From Canna indica (taxonomy: Eukaryota; Streptophyta; Magnoliopsida; Zingiberales; Cannaceae), in NCBI GenBank assembly GCA_034359265.1, contig CP136896.1, forward strand, positions 6,851,501-6,915,500: a stretch of 64,000 nucleotides of DNA. The letters are read 5' to 3'. Below the pieces are notes generated by a model that searched no databases, was not told where the DNA came from, and worked only from the letters and a program-made list of their open reading frames with translations. Positions within the stretch are counted from its first letter, which is position 1. Every line of letters starts with the position of its first letter. A program made the position numbers and the translations under genes. Positions 31,873 through 44,199 of the stretch are shown one piece after another.

Positions 31873-33240
31873 AAGGACATCCTATAAGCAAGTACTTATA
31901 CAGAAACCTCCCTGTAGAGAAGCATGTGAAATTTTTCTTTTGCAATAGCTAAGATGTATCTAATGTACAAAGACATACTGGAAAAAAGTAATAATTGCAG
32001 TTAATATATTCAAGGAGGTGGTAACTTCACTGCATAATAATCTGATTCTCTCTAATACTGCTTCTAAGCTCATGGAAATAATTCTTTCTGCAGATGGGCA
32101 TAATGTTTCATAATGTGACCTCCATAGAACTTCAGTACTGGAGCTTTGTGCTCTTACATGTCTAGGATTCAGTTTAAGGCAGTGTTATGCTCAGCAAACA
32201 GCACCTTAAGTCAATCCATTAGCTCTTTAAGACTAATTAATTGCTGAAGAATATTGTCGTCACCATTTCTCAAATTCAAGGAATCAAGTAAATAAAATTC
32301 AAGAGGAAATTGTTTAAATGCTCATTCTAAATTCAAAACTTATTTTTTAATACCTGAAGGTCTGACAAAAATTGTGGTCTAGTGCCTTTCATAAAATTTA
32401 TTGTATTTCTCATATTTTTGTTATTCTTCCAAGAAGGTAATTTTGAATTTTGATTATGAAAAAGAACTGGCAATAAGGTAAACTTTCTAATAACTTTTGG
32501 AAAAAAAGAAAAAAGAAATCTTACTAACATTGCCGAAGAAAAAGTTGGGCACTTGAATGGTCAACACGACAAGAGTAGCTCAAAAGAATACCTGTGAGAT
32601 GAGTTTACTGGAAGGAAATCATCACTCTTCTATCCATAACTGCTACATTGAAGAAACGTGATTGCTTGATAAAGGTCATCGGTCATCATACAACACCTTG
32701 CTGCATTGAGAATGTACAAGCCATGTTCATGAGCAACATTTACTAGTTATCCTGCCAAAGAAAATGCGCCGTGTACTCCATTCGTCCCTACTTCCTACCA
32801 TTCTGGCTTATGGACATAACTTCCAAACGCCCCTAGTTTTTGAATAGGAAAAGAGAAGATGGAAGGTGGATTTACTCTACCCCACCCATTGATCGCACAA
32901 TTGGCAATCTACTCCTTTAGAAAACGTTTGTTTCAAAGGTATCTTGCTTTATGCCCACCGGTTGTTTGCTCAAATGCTTCAAAGAGCTATGATCATCAGA
33001 TAAATCCACGGAAGAGAAACAATGCTCGACAAAGGCTCACCGTCAGAAGACTCAAAACAGGATCAGATCGCCGCAACTAGACATAATCTGCCAATCTATA
33101 TAATTTATACGGTTTACACATTTATACATCGAACCCTAGCATGGCAAAGTGCCACGATATGGAAATTAAATATTTTAAGATAGGAGGTGTTAGATTCTAA
33201 TGAAATTATTTTATTTTTTATTTTTTATTTTTTATTATTA
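31873..33240. other. 3' flank of the receptor kinase, non-coding
   Basis: Begins with the kinase 3' untranslated region (no unambiguous AATAAA polyadenylation signal was chosen). The rest has no supported gene. Small open frames here lack recognisable similarity. Confidence 0.5.
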
Positions 33241-33244
33241 TTAG

Positions 33245-33333
33245 TTTATGAGTTTTTAAGGTTGTAGTCGACTCACTAATAAGTAATAACTTAGTAGTTA
33301 AATATATAAGCATGTTGTTTGAGATTATGGATT
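33245..33333 (+). repeat. Left half of a SINE-like element interrupted by an L1
   Basis: Contains an A-box-like stretch (AACTTAGTAGTTAAATA) and leads into TGTTTGAGATTATGGATT, the L1 target site. The B-box-like half is on the far side of the L1 at 38502. The two halves read as one tRNA-derived unit similar in layout to that at 507-835. Confidence 0.45.
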
Positions 33334-34057
33334 TTTTTTTCCGAAAAAGAGTGTTCATTCATTGAATGAGATAATACATCAGTTTACGAGAAAACCAATA
33401 AGCAAGAGAGCCATTAGCTTACAAAAAGTATTGGCAATTCAAAGCAGGGCATTTTCCAACTTCCTATAATTTTCCCATGTAGAAAGAGCCATCAGAACAA
33501 TGTCAATAGGATCTGAGGGAACGTTATTGAAGGTGCGTGCATTCCTCGAATACCATAAGCTCCATAGCAAAGAGCTGATCTTTGAAAGGTCGTCGACACC
33601 GAGGGTCGTTCTTGCGTTCATCCACCAGGTGGGAATCGAGTTGACATTGAAAGTAGATGGTATTCTGATGGCGAGACGATGCCATGCTTCTTTAGCAAGA
33701 GGGCATGATAGGAATAAGTGGACAACATCTTCAGGGCTGTTATGACAGAATGTGCAGCTAACATCTTGCACAGGAACCTGCCTATGTTGAAGAGCCGTCA
33801 TCGTCGACAGTGAGTCGTGCATGAGACGCCATATAAAGATTTTTTTGTTTCGATGGAAGCTTTATCTTCCATATGCTCGTCCACGACATTGGAGAGGGAG
33901 TGATATCATGATCTGCATAGCTGGAGCAGGCAAGACGATAGCCAGATGAAACACTATATTGTCCATTGGAATTGTAATGCCAGTATGGTTTATCTTCACC
34001 ATGAGTAAGCTCGGTAGATAGTATTACATCAGCCAGTGAGCTTGGAAAGGAATTGCG

Positions 34058-34251
34058 GATGAGAGGCGCATTCCACATGTATGTGTCTCGATCAAAAAAT
34101 TCTGATATCAGTAGCTGACGGTGGAGTGCATGTTGTGGTTCGTTAATTACAAAGGATGAGAGGCGCATTCCACATGTATGTGTCTCGATCAAAAAATTCT
34201 GATATCAGTAGCTGACGGCGGAGTGCATGTTGTGGTTCGTTAATTACAAAG
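34058..34251. repeat. 97-bp tandem duplication inside LINE ORF2
   Basis: The block starting GATGAGAGGCGCATTCCACA occurs at 34058 and again at 34155, with a single difference noted (GGTGGAG versus GGCGGAG). Ninety-seven is not a multiple of three, so it shifts the ORF2 frame. Confidence 0.93.
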
Positions 34252-36018
34252 GATGGAGGGCAAGGAAGCCATGGTGTGCCATGGATTGGTTGAATTGTGG
34301 AGGATCCAATCCTCCATCTGAAGCCGGCACTAAGTAGTTCTCGACCTCGGAGGATGCTACGCCAACCCCATGAGCGATTACAACCTTCAGAAGAGTCCAT
34401 GAATGAGCAATATGGGTAATATTTACCCTTCATAGTGAGGCTTAGAAGAGAGGTTGGTTGTTGCATGAGTTGCCAGCCCTGCTTAGCAAGGAGAGAAAGG
34501 TTTTGAGCTCGACAGTCTTTGAATCCCAGTCCACCATCTGCGAAGCACCTACTTAACACTTTCCAATTAATCCAATGAATACATCTCTTACCAGCTTTAA
34601 AGGACCACCAGTAGGATGTACATAGTTTGTTGATTCTGTCACATATGGCGTCAAAGATGTAGAAGCTTGACATTGTATAGGTTGGAATGGCATTTAAAAC
34701 CGACTTTATAAGCACTGTTTTACCAGCCCTTGACAGAAGCTTCGAGGACCATGATTGGATTTTCTTCTCAATTCTGTGAATGAGGAATTCAAAAGTGGCC
34801 TTCTTAGATTTATTGATCAAAGCCGGGAGGCCCAAGTACATGTCTTGAGCGCCAATATTTGAGATGCCTAATGTCCTGCAGATTACCAAGCAAATCATCA
34901 ACGAATGAAAGAGAGTTTATTTCCGAGCATCTACGGTTTATTTGAACTCCTCGGAGGTTCTGTTGTATACGAGCTTGCTCCAGTAGTAGATTGAAACCCT
35001 CCATGGCCATAACAAATAGGAAGGGTGAGAGTGGATCCCCTTGACGGAGACCACGAGTTGGGGTGAAGGAACCATATTGTTTGCCACTTACTAGGACTGA
35101 GTACGAGACTGTTTGTGTACATCGCTTTATGATCTCAATGAAGTTTGCATGAAAGCCCATAGCATTGAGAATGGCAATGAGGCAAGGTCATTCGAGCCAA
35201 TCGAAAGCCTTACTCATATCAAGTTTTATAGCCATGTCATGAGTAAACTCTTCTGCTTTGTCTTTAAATGGTGCATTATCTCATGGGCAAGTAGTATGTT
35301 GTCAGAGATGAGTCTACCCTTTACGAAAGCACATTAATTTTTTGAGATAATTCTGTTCATGAGAGGCTGAATTCGATACACCAGAATCTTTGAGAAGGTC
35401 TTGTATATGAAGTTACTAAGGCTGATAGGCCTTATCTGAGACATGTTTTGCAGAACCTTTGTTTTGGGTATGAGTGCAATGGAGGTTCTGTTGAGAGCTT
35501 GTAGTATCCTTCTACTTCTAAAGAAGGAAGCAGTAACCGCTGTGATATCATCTTCAATGAGAGGCCAGAAGTGTTTAAAGAAGTGGCCCGTGAAGCCATC
35601 AGGACCTGGAGCACTATCAGAATTGAGGGAGAAGACTGCTTGTTTAGTTTCTTCCTTTGATACTGGCCGAAGAAGCCAACTATTCATGCGGCTGGTAACT
35701 TTTTTGAAGGGGAAACTGAAATCATTCTCAGAAGTCCTTGGGTTGGTCGATGAGTAGATATTAGTGAAATATTTTTGCGCAATAGATGCAACACCCTCGA
35801 AGCCTTCTACCCACATACCTTCATGATTTTGCAATCAGTAGATGGAATTGTAGCTCCTTCGAAGCTTGGTGGTCGCATGGAAAAAGAAGGAGTTTTTATC
35901 ACCCTCCTTCAACCATTTAATACGAGATTTTTGTCTCTAATATATTTCCTCTTCATGTATTGCATGTTTAAGATCAACCTCTATTAATTTTCGGGCTTCA
36001 ACAGAAGAAGCATCATGC

Positions 36019-36125
<107 letters not shown>

Positions 36126-37149
36126 GTTGTTGTAGAGTCTCAACTTTGGATGTTGTGTTACGATTGTTTCTCTTAAGCCATGCTAAGATGCTATTTCTTA
36201 CGTTAGTCAGCTTCATGTGGATTCGGTATTGTGGTGATCCAGTAACTTCAATATTCCAAGCTGCAGTTATAAGTAAGGATATATTCTGATCAGTAAGCCA
36301 TCTCTTATCGAACTTGAAAGGTCTCGAGTGCTTCTTGTAAGTAGATGGTTGAAGTAAGATTGGACAGTGATCGCTTCCTAATACTTCAAGGTGGGAAATT
36401 GACCCGTTTTTCCACTTGTCTTGCCAATCCATGGAGGCAAGAAATCTGTCGAGGACCTGTTCAATATGGAAGGGAGAGGCTTGTTTATTTGTCCAAGCAA
36501 AGCTGTGTCCTGTTGCAGGAAATTCTAGAAGTTTGCATTCATTAATCAGCAGAGAAAGATCTTCAATCATGGACGTGTGGAAATCCTTGCCACCATTTTT
36601 TTCGGATGATCTTAGAATGACATCTAAATCTCCTCCAAGGAGAATAGGGCTAGTTCTGTTACTAATGATCTGCAGGAGGGCTTGGATCTGGTTCTTCCTT
36701 ATTAGTTTATCAAAGTGAAGATGCAATCCAATGAAGTGCCATGTCTGCAAGGCATCCGGTGAGGCACAAGATGCATGGATGTAGAATGTATCAGCAGATA
36801 ATACATGTACATTGAAATGATTCTTCCATGCAAGGATTAGACCACCCGCAGATCCAATAGAAGGCACTACAAAACAACAGTCAAAACCACATTTGTGAAG
36901 AAAATGCTGAAACTTCAAATCATTTTGTTTAACCTCCATGAGAAAAAGGCAGTCAGGGGAATGCTTGGAACAAATGTTCATGAGGTGTCTAACTGTCAAG
37001 GGATTCCCCAACCCTTGGCAGTTCCATACTAATGTATTCATTTGGGAGGGGGGCCATTTCGGGCTGGCCGCCTCCACCATTATGTTGATTGGTGCATTAG
37101 TTGCATTTCTAGCTTTCTTAGAAGCATGATCAAAGACTCCATCAGAGGG

Positions 37150-38332
37150 TCATTTCCTTGGTGCAGTAGTAGTAGCAAGAATAGATGTTTCCTTTTGGGT
37201 AGATTTGGAATTAAAAGGAAGAATGGTCATGGCTATTGGAGTCTGTCTTGGTGCCTCAGTTTGATTTAATTTCGTGTCTGCAATAGAGTGCTTGATGGCT
37301 TCATTGTTACTCACTGGTTGCCGGGTTTGAGCAGTCTCACTCCTTGGAGGTGGATTGAGAAATACATCATTTGCAGGAGTGTTAGCTGCTGATACTTGCG
37401 ATGAAGTCATAGAGAGGGAGCATAAAAGTGTAGCCACTTCTTGAGGTTGATGTTTACATATTTCAGAGTTGTGTATGACCTTCTTCCTCAGATCTAACGG
37501 GAGAGAATGTAGAAGAGATCCCGTTTGGGAAGCTCTCATCCATGGGCCAAATCGGAGTTCTAGTGACTGTTCATCTTCCAATTCTTCCACCAACGTTTCA
37601 CAAGTTTTCTCAGAGTGCCCTATCAATCCGCAATAGTAGCAAAATAAGGGTAGTTTTTCATATCTGGAATATGTCCAAAATTTACCCATCGATGAAGAGT
37701 CAATATGTATTCTGCTACATAGCGGGGTGGATATGTTGATCGTGACGTTCCCTTTGATGATGAAACCTTGCGCATCTCTGACTGAGTACACATCTATCTG
37801 GTTGGATGTTCCTATAGTGTCCAGAATTTGTTTACCTGCGAGGATGTTGCGAATCTGTCTCGGGTGTCCCCCAAAGTTGTATCCAGAACTGGACATGATT
37901 GAAATCATATGATGTGCTATCTTTATCTTTCTCCCAACGCCGGATCACCAAGAGTTGATTTTTATATAGCCATGGCTGGTTTCTTATAACCTTCTTCATT
38001 TGAATTTGATCCCTGAAGTAAAACTTATATACTTGTTGATCATCTTCTTCACATCGGAATCCTACTGGCTTATTCCAAATGGATGAGAGGACGGTGTGCA
38101 TGGTGTGGAGAGATTGCGGCTTATCCGTCCAGAGTTTTTCGACAAGGCAGTAGGAGCTTTTCGTTTGAATCGCTTCAGTTTCTAGTTCCACCAGTCGGAG
38201 GGTGAAGTTGTCATCCATGGGCTTCTTGCCTTGAGATCTCGATGACGATTCTGCATGGAGTGTTGTTGATGCTTCCATGTTGAAGAGGGAAAGGATACGG
38301 GAAATCTCCACGAGGGAGAAAGCTCGATTCAC
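37150..38332 (-). pseudogene. L1 ORF1: DUF4283 and zinc-knuckle RNA-binding protein, frameshifted
   Basis: The minus strand starts near 38332, reaching the DUF4283-type segment (TLRLVELETEAI, then IWNKPVGFRCEEDDQQVYKF near 38070). A frame change near 37850-37908 follows. The second part ends in a CCHC knuckle reading FCYYCGLIGHSEKTC near 37620, then a low-complexity Ser/Thr/Pro-rich tail. This is the usual ORF1 layout of plant L1 elements, which coats the LINE RNA. It directly precedes ORF2 (37080) with a short gap. One frameshift separates the two halves, so the copy is not expected to make a full ORF1 protein. Confidence 0.85.
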
Positions 38333-38483
38333 CAGAGATTGTTGATTGCTGTGCGACGGAAGAGGTTGTACTCGAACAGTCGCCAGGCAGGAGTCGCCTA
38401 GGAGACCAAGAGACAGAGAATTCTCCCCAATTTAATTCAAATTTGATGCAAAGAGTCGCACTCCACCTAATCAAATTTGGCTA

Positions 38484-38605
38484 TGTTTGAGATTATGGAT
38501 TATGAGTTTGATTCTTAGATGTAGACATGTAGTGTTTTATCTGCATATTTTTAAGTTTAAGTACTTTTTATAATAATTATGTTATAAAGTTTAGTTTTTT
38601 TGTTA
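38484..38605 (+). repeat. Right half of the L1-interrupted SINE-like element
   Basis: Starts with the target duplication, then TATGAGTTTGATTCTTAGAT (B-box-like GTTTGATTC) and an AT-rich tail ending ATGTTATAAAGTTTAG, similar to the tail of the SINE at 507-835. Confidence 0.45.
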
Positions 38606-38792
38606 AAAAACATTAAGAGCGTAAGTTAAAAATTTATTTTTACTGATTATATAATAAAATAAAATAAAATTTTCACATGGACCGACTTTATTATTAAAAA
38701 TAGAACATTAGTAAAACTAAATTACTTAATTATAAAATATATTATTTTCACTAATTTTTGTTTTACTTAATTTTTGATATATTAATATTAAC

Positions 38793-39649
38793 TGTTCTCG
38801 TCTGAAGTTAGGGTGCTACAGGCCTCCATGTCTGCTTGGTCTAGAGCGGCTTTGGTGGTGACTTACAAAGATACTCTGACGCTCAAGTGAGATGGAATCT
38901 CGGATGATGTATATCAATTAGAATCGAGAGTATACTTGATGTGGGTGTTCAATGATGATGTCTCCCGAATTCTCGCGGGGATATGCTTGGAATGAGTCAA
39001 TTGTTATCCTTAATATCATAGGCTCATTATTGTCGAATCTCAAGTGATAAATGAAGAATTGATGTTGATATCCTTGTTTGGTCGGATGGAGCCTTTGACT
39101 AAGTTGTAGTTGGTTTGGTTTGATCGAGTTTGGTTCATGAGTGTGGGCAATCTGGGCTTGGTCCGACCGAGCCCCACGAGTTAGTTCAGTCTACAAACAG
39201 AAGCCGGCACACTATTAGAGCTCGACACGAAGTCCTCGGACTTGACCAAGCTCGGGGGGCTAGACTGGACTAGCTCTCCAGGCTCAACCGCCCCGGACCC
39301 GGAAGCGCCCTAGCTAACTCATGAATTGAATCAATTACAACTTAGCCCCGGGGGGTTCCACTCGGCCAAACAAGGATATTCACATTCAACATTTATCACT
39401 AGGGATTCAATTGTAATGAACCTGCAATCTGAGAGATAACCAACGACCCATTCGAAGCATATTCCCTTAAAATTCTACGAGATATCATCGTCGAATACCC
39501 AACCCTACCTTATATAATAGACGCGATGCACAATAGGTATACTCTCTTTCTAATTTCATACAACTCATTTGGAATTTTCTCTCACTTGAGCCGCGTTGGA
39601 CCAAGGAGACGTGGAGGCTTGCAGCATCCGCCGACTTCAAGCAAGAACA
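38793..39649. mobile_element. Solo LTR with TTAAC target duplication
   Basis: 857 bp from TGTTCTCG to AAGAACA (6-bp inverted tips TGTTCT/AGAACA), flanked by the exact 5-bp repeat TTAAC (38788-38792 and 39650-39654). A TTATATAATAG promoter-like box lies near 39510. No internal coding sequence accompanies it, so it is a solo LTR left by LTR-LTR recombination. Part of it (about 39195-39375) is repeated at 59217-59400. Confidence 0.85.
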
Positions 39650-39654
39650 TTAAC

Positions 39655-40955
39655 GTATATATTTTTTTGTTATCGAATAAATATAAATACAGAATCTAAT
39701 TATTTTTTATTTAATATAATACTTATATTTATTGATGAATGACTAAATTAGAAAATTATAAAAATAAAAGACTTATATGAAAAAATACTAATATCCGCTA
39801 ATTTTTGACTTAATTATAAGCTTTTAGAATATAAAGTTTTTTTATCGACAAATGACTAAAATGTAAAATTTATAAAATGGAACCAAATTAATTTTATTTA
39901 CTTAGTTTAGATATAGTTTTTAAAATATATGATATTTTTATTAAGAAAGGACTAAAATATAAAATTTATAAAAATAAAACATATGATTCAAATATATTAT
40001 TTTCACCCATTTAGCGTTGATTCATAGAGTACAGGGATTTTTTTTAAGGCCTTGTCATTTCGTTAAATGTATGTCAAATCATATTTGGATTATTTTATTG
40101 CAGAATATTCTCATGAGAGTATTGTATGTGGATGCGAATCCAATTGCAAGATTCAAGGGAATCAAGAATTATACCGACAAATACAAAATACAAAGTAAAA
40201 GATGAATTGTCCTTGCAGATTAATTCTTCAAGTTTTGAATCATTGAGATTTTGCGTCTACTTGTTAATATAATGCAAGTCAATGTCCACTAATTTGCGGT
40301 TTAAAATAAGTTTATACATTGTTCGTAGTGTTAACTGATACTAATGATTAGATTTTCAATATCTTTAAGTTTACATCCGACTAATCCATTCATTTATTTA
40401 ATTAATTTATAAATAAATAAATAAATAATTGTTGCCCACTCACTCAGTTGGAGTTGAGTGAAGACGGTGGCAGAGCCATGAATAAAAATGAGAACACCGA
40501 TCGGAGTTGAGGGTGAAAAAGTAGAGGGGTTGCGGCGAAAGTAGTGAAAATTGGGATAGATTGTGGCATAAGTGAAGATTGAGGCCCTCATGATACATTG
40601 CCTTTGCTCTTGAAGGCTGAACTTGATGAATTTTTTAAAAAGATAATAATAAATATTTGGAAGATTATGAATGTTATAATAAAAATATATATTTTTCAAA
40701 TCAATTGAATCAAATCAAAAACATTCTGCTCAAATAAAGACCCAAACGTAATTAATCAATTTTTACTAACTTGATTGTGATTTGGTGTTGGATTTGTTTT
40801 TTTTTTTTGTATGGATCCTAATTCAATCAGTATAATCTTTTTACTACTGAATAAAAGATAAAAAATCAATGAATTGACAAAAGGAAGTATGAGTTGACAT
40901 CATATACATTTTTTTCATGTAAAAGGAGAAAACTGTAGTTCCATCGTTGCATTTC
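39655..40955. other. AT-rich non-coding stretch
   Basis: No supported gene or transposon end. Short open frames lack recognisable content. Confidence 0.5.
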
Positions 40956-41260
40956 ATTGAGGTAAAAGATGAAAACAAACAAAGAATCCAATTATAGACG
41001 CCTCAACAACAAGCTAGCGGCTTCCCGCATCAAACAAAACAAAATACAAAAAAAAATTGAAAAAATATTTGCTACAAAAAATAAAAAACATCCTAAGGCC
41101 GGGCATAACATCTCCCGAAGAAAGATTTGCAAGACTCCACCACCAAGTCCATATTTAGCTGCTCCTCTCTAAAAATGATTGTATTTCTAACACTCCAAAT
41201 AATCTAGCTCCAAATATGAGAAATACGACTATTGACATCATGTACATGTGCGAGGATCAT
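40956..41260 (-). mobile_element. 3'-terminal remnant of an L1-type LINE
   Basis: The minus strand shows LWSIW-like sequence reading WSVRNTIIFRE near 41180, the usual end of the plant L1 ORF2 protein. It is followed by a LINE-like 3' tail containing GCCGCTAGCTTGTTGTTGAG. Stops are frequent. Only the last part is present. Confidence 0.45.
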
Positions 41261-41598
41261 CTTTTTATTGATACCATCTACACCGATAAGAGACAAGTCG
41301 ATCAAATACTTGTTAGCATTACAACAAATCAATAAGTTACTTTTAATCAACATAGCAATTTCTTACTTTAGAATCTTTACCTATGTGTATATTTATATCA
41401 TTAAAGTTAGTGTATAGAAAAAAAATATAATTATATAAATGTTATTCTAAAATATAGATTCAATTGTATCTGTTTAAATAACTAATAGTTGAAGGAAAAA
41501 TGGCCATTCAAAAAGGTTCAATTTATGTATATGGACCAAGCCGCTGACGAATAGCTCAAACTCAACTCTAGCTAACCTCAAGCTTATAATATAATAAA

Positions 41599-43078
41599 GG
41601 GTTAATTAATAAATATATCACGATTTTTACTGAAATTTTTAAATTTTTTACGATTTTTTATTTGTTTTAAATGCAGGCTTTAACTCTCAATTCGCTTTAA
41701 TTGTAGCACACTGTTAGACTCGAGTTAAGTTTCTCGTTAAACTGCTGACTTGACAACGATGACGTGTCTAAATAAGTTCAGTCACACATTAAATTAATAT
41801 ATAAAAAATTAAATAACTGATGTGTATTAGTAAGACGTCAGACGGCGCGAAAAAAATTTAAAAGAAAAAAATGCTGACTGCACTTACTAATACAAAAAAT
41901 TCCATAAAACCCCTTTCCATTTTAATTAATACCATCTTCGTCCTCATCCTCATCCTCATCTTCTTCCTAATTCCCATCCACCCGCCGGCATCGCCCGCTC
42001 AATTAGTTCCAGTACAACCAATTGAGACATGGGGTTTTGTCGTCGGAGAAGAAGCCACTGCAAGGCTCCTCTTCCCCGTCAAGAAACTCCTCCATCTTCA
42101 TCACCTATTTCTGGCAATAATAAACACCTCCTCCAGCCTTCGTCGACGTCCTCGAGTTATCCAGGTTGAACAGAGATAGCGACGGCGGCGGCGGCGAGTC
42201 CGGGAAGGAAGACACAATTCTGGTCAGTGACAGCACGTTGGAGGCCGACGCCGACGACGACAACCCGTGAGGACGTCGTTAAGCACAGCGTCATTGAGCA
42301 CTATGCTCGAGTCACTGTCCGACGACCCGACGTCGTTGAAGCACACCGGAGCTGGCGGATCTTTCACGGTCGTCATGGGCTTTTGCTCGACCTCCGACGC
42401 CATAGGCTCCTCCTCCACCACCAACTTTGCTTTCAACTCCTTGATCTGCATCGCCCAAGGCGAAGAATTGGAATAATACAATGTTCGCGTTGTAATTGAA
42501 ACCGCAGTAGCTAAATCGATAAGTGATGATGGCTTTTGATACCTCGACAAGCAAGGACTCTTTGTCACGGTGGAGAGCGTCGGAGTCGAGACGGAGGGCG
42601 TCGTAGCTGGCCTTGAGCGTGGCGTAGTCGTGCTCCAACTACTTCGTCTTCCACCGAGCGCAGCAGTTCTGGAACCACACCACCACCTGTCGGGGCTGCA
42701 GCCCAAGCTCCTGCGCCAGCCTCACCTTCCGCTTCGGCTCCAACTTGTTGTCCACCTCAAAGTTCTTCTCCAGCGCCCTCACCTGGTCCACGCTCACCCG
42801 CCGCTTCTTGGCCCTGAGGCCGTCGCTGCCGTCGAACATCTTGTCATATATGCAATACACGTCAGTTATTTAATTTTTTAATATTAATTTAATGGTTAAC
42901 TGGACTTATTAAGACACATCATCATTGCTAGGTCAGCAATTTAACATGAAATTTAACCCGAGTCTGACGGTGTGCTATAATTGAAACGAATTAAAAATTG
43001 AAGACTGCATTTGAAACAAATGAAAAATCGTAATAGATTTGAGAATTTCGATAAAAGTTGTGATACATTAATTAACCC
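41599..43078. mobile_element. Pack-MULE (Mutator-like element carrying a gene fragment), 9-bp target duplication
   Basis: Inverted terminal repeats of about 230 bp (41599-about 41832 and about 42849-43078) begin GGGTTAATTAAT. The exact 9-bp direct repeat TATAATAAA flanks it (41590-41598 and 43079-43087), the Mutator signature. The 1.0-kb interior holds a GC-rich HD-Zip I gene fragment instead of a transposase. It is inserted in AT-rich repeat DNA that itself looks like a hAT-like element. Confidence 0.93.
42003..42860 (-). pseudogene. Captured HD-Zip class I homeobox gene fragment
   Basis: The minus strand reads homeodomain ([20 protein letters not shown], then [18 protein letters not shown]), then a leucine zipper (LEHDYATLKASYDALRLDSD and LHRDKESLLVEV). 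A retained 97-bp GT-AG intron (42446-42542) follows, then IKELKAKLVVEEEP, an acidic SDSDSSIVLND region and a C-terminal motif FFSDDKTPCLNWLYWN ending at stop 42003-42005. That order is the whole HD-Zip I protein from the homeodomain to its end. HD-Zip I proteins bind CAATNATTG sites as dimers. Damage: the invariant WFQNRRARW reads WFQNCCARW, a TAG stop (about 42636) separates homeodomain and zipper, and the last exon is frameshifted before the C-terminal motif. The N-terminal acidic part of the gene is missing, and the first residues derive from the transposon repeat. Confidence 0.9.
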
Positions 43079-43087
43079 TATAATAAA

Positions 43088-43386
43088 ATGAGTCAAACCC
43101 GAGCCTACAGCTAAGCTCATTTAGATTATCGAGTTCAAACTCAAGCTTTTAAGGATTTGGGTCGTAAACTGGCACACTAAGCTTGTGGGCTAAGGTTGCA
43201 AGCTAGCTAAGCTCGAGAGACAAGCTTGAACCTGAGCTTACAAATGTTTAATTGTAAATCAAGCTTATGATCAAGCTTGGAAAATACAAGCTCGAGTTGG
43301 AGCCTAAAAATTGCATGCTTTCATAAAGCTCGGCTCAAGCTCAAACACCTTAGGGCTCAACTCGGCTTGAGTCGATTACAACCCTA
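43088..43386 (-). mobile_element. Partial hAT-like element next to the Pack-MULE
   Basis: Ends with GATTACAACCCTA at 43386, the reverse complement of a TAGGGTTGTAATC tip. The interior repeats GAGCTCAAGCTT-like words. Similar AGCTCAAACTCAA words lie left of the Pack-MULE (41549-41580), so the MULE probably landed inside this element. The left tip was not found. Confidence 0.4.
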
Positions 43387-43424
43387 TAGTGACTATTACC
43401 CATAATTATATTTGCATATATATG

Positions 43425-43919
43425 TAGGGATGGCAACAGTTCGGTTAACCGCACTTTTGGTGGTTAACCGAAACTGAAATCGATTTCTAAACATTCTAAC
43501 CGAATTGAAATTATTCGGTTTCAAAAACTAGTATCCAAAATTGAAATCGATTCTTTATTGGTTATTCGTCGAAAAAACTGATTACTCGTTTACTAACAAG
43601 TTAACCGCGATTAACTGGTTAGTAAACGAGTAATCGATTAATAAATTTCAAATATATATAATTACTTAACATATATAATTAATAATATATATAATAATTA
43701 ACTATTATCAATTTTAGTTATCGGTTAACCGTGGATAACCAATAACTAAAATCGAAATATATAACTGATTTCTATTATCGGTTATCCGCGATCCTATAAT
43801 CGAAATCGAACTGATTTTAATCGATTTTTAAAATTTACTAATCGAAATCGAAACTAAATCGCAAATCCGATATCTGAAATTGAATAATCACGATTAACCG
43901 GTTTTAATTGTCACCCCCA
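43425..43919. mobile_element. hAT-like non-autonomous element
   Basis: The tips TAGGGATGGCAA and TTGTCACCCCCA are inverted. The flanking 8-mers TATATATG and TGCATATG match at 6 of 8. The interior is an array of GGTTAACCG and AATCGAAATCG words, with no coding content. Confidence 0.65.
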
Positions 43920-44199
43920 TGCATATGGGCAATTGTAAATCATTTGTCAAATGGGACACCTAGCAGCTAAATCGTAAATCCAAGTAGTAATGAGTGCATT
44001 GGATCGTTACTAACATCTTGATTGCGTGATAATGCATTGAAAGTCATTAAAGGATAATTGAACTAAAACAATGAGAAAAAAATATAGAAACTAATAAATT
44101 ATAGAACTGAGAAAGAGTTCGATCTCTTTTTTATTGACTCCATTTTCAATTCCATCTTATTGGCTTAAGCATCGAAGGAAGATATTTCGGCTCTAATCT

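Noticed and set aside
42227..42881. Plus-strand open frames rich in Arg and Leu in the Pack-MULE
   Set aside because: The minus strand carries recognisable HD-Zip domains, so the plus-strand frames are shadows.
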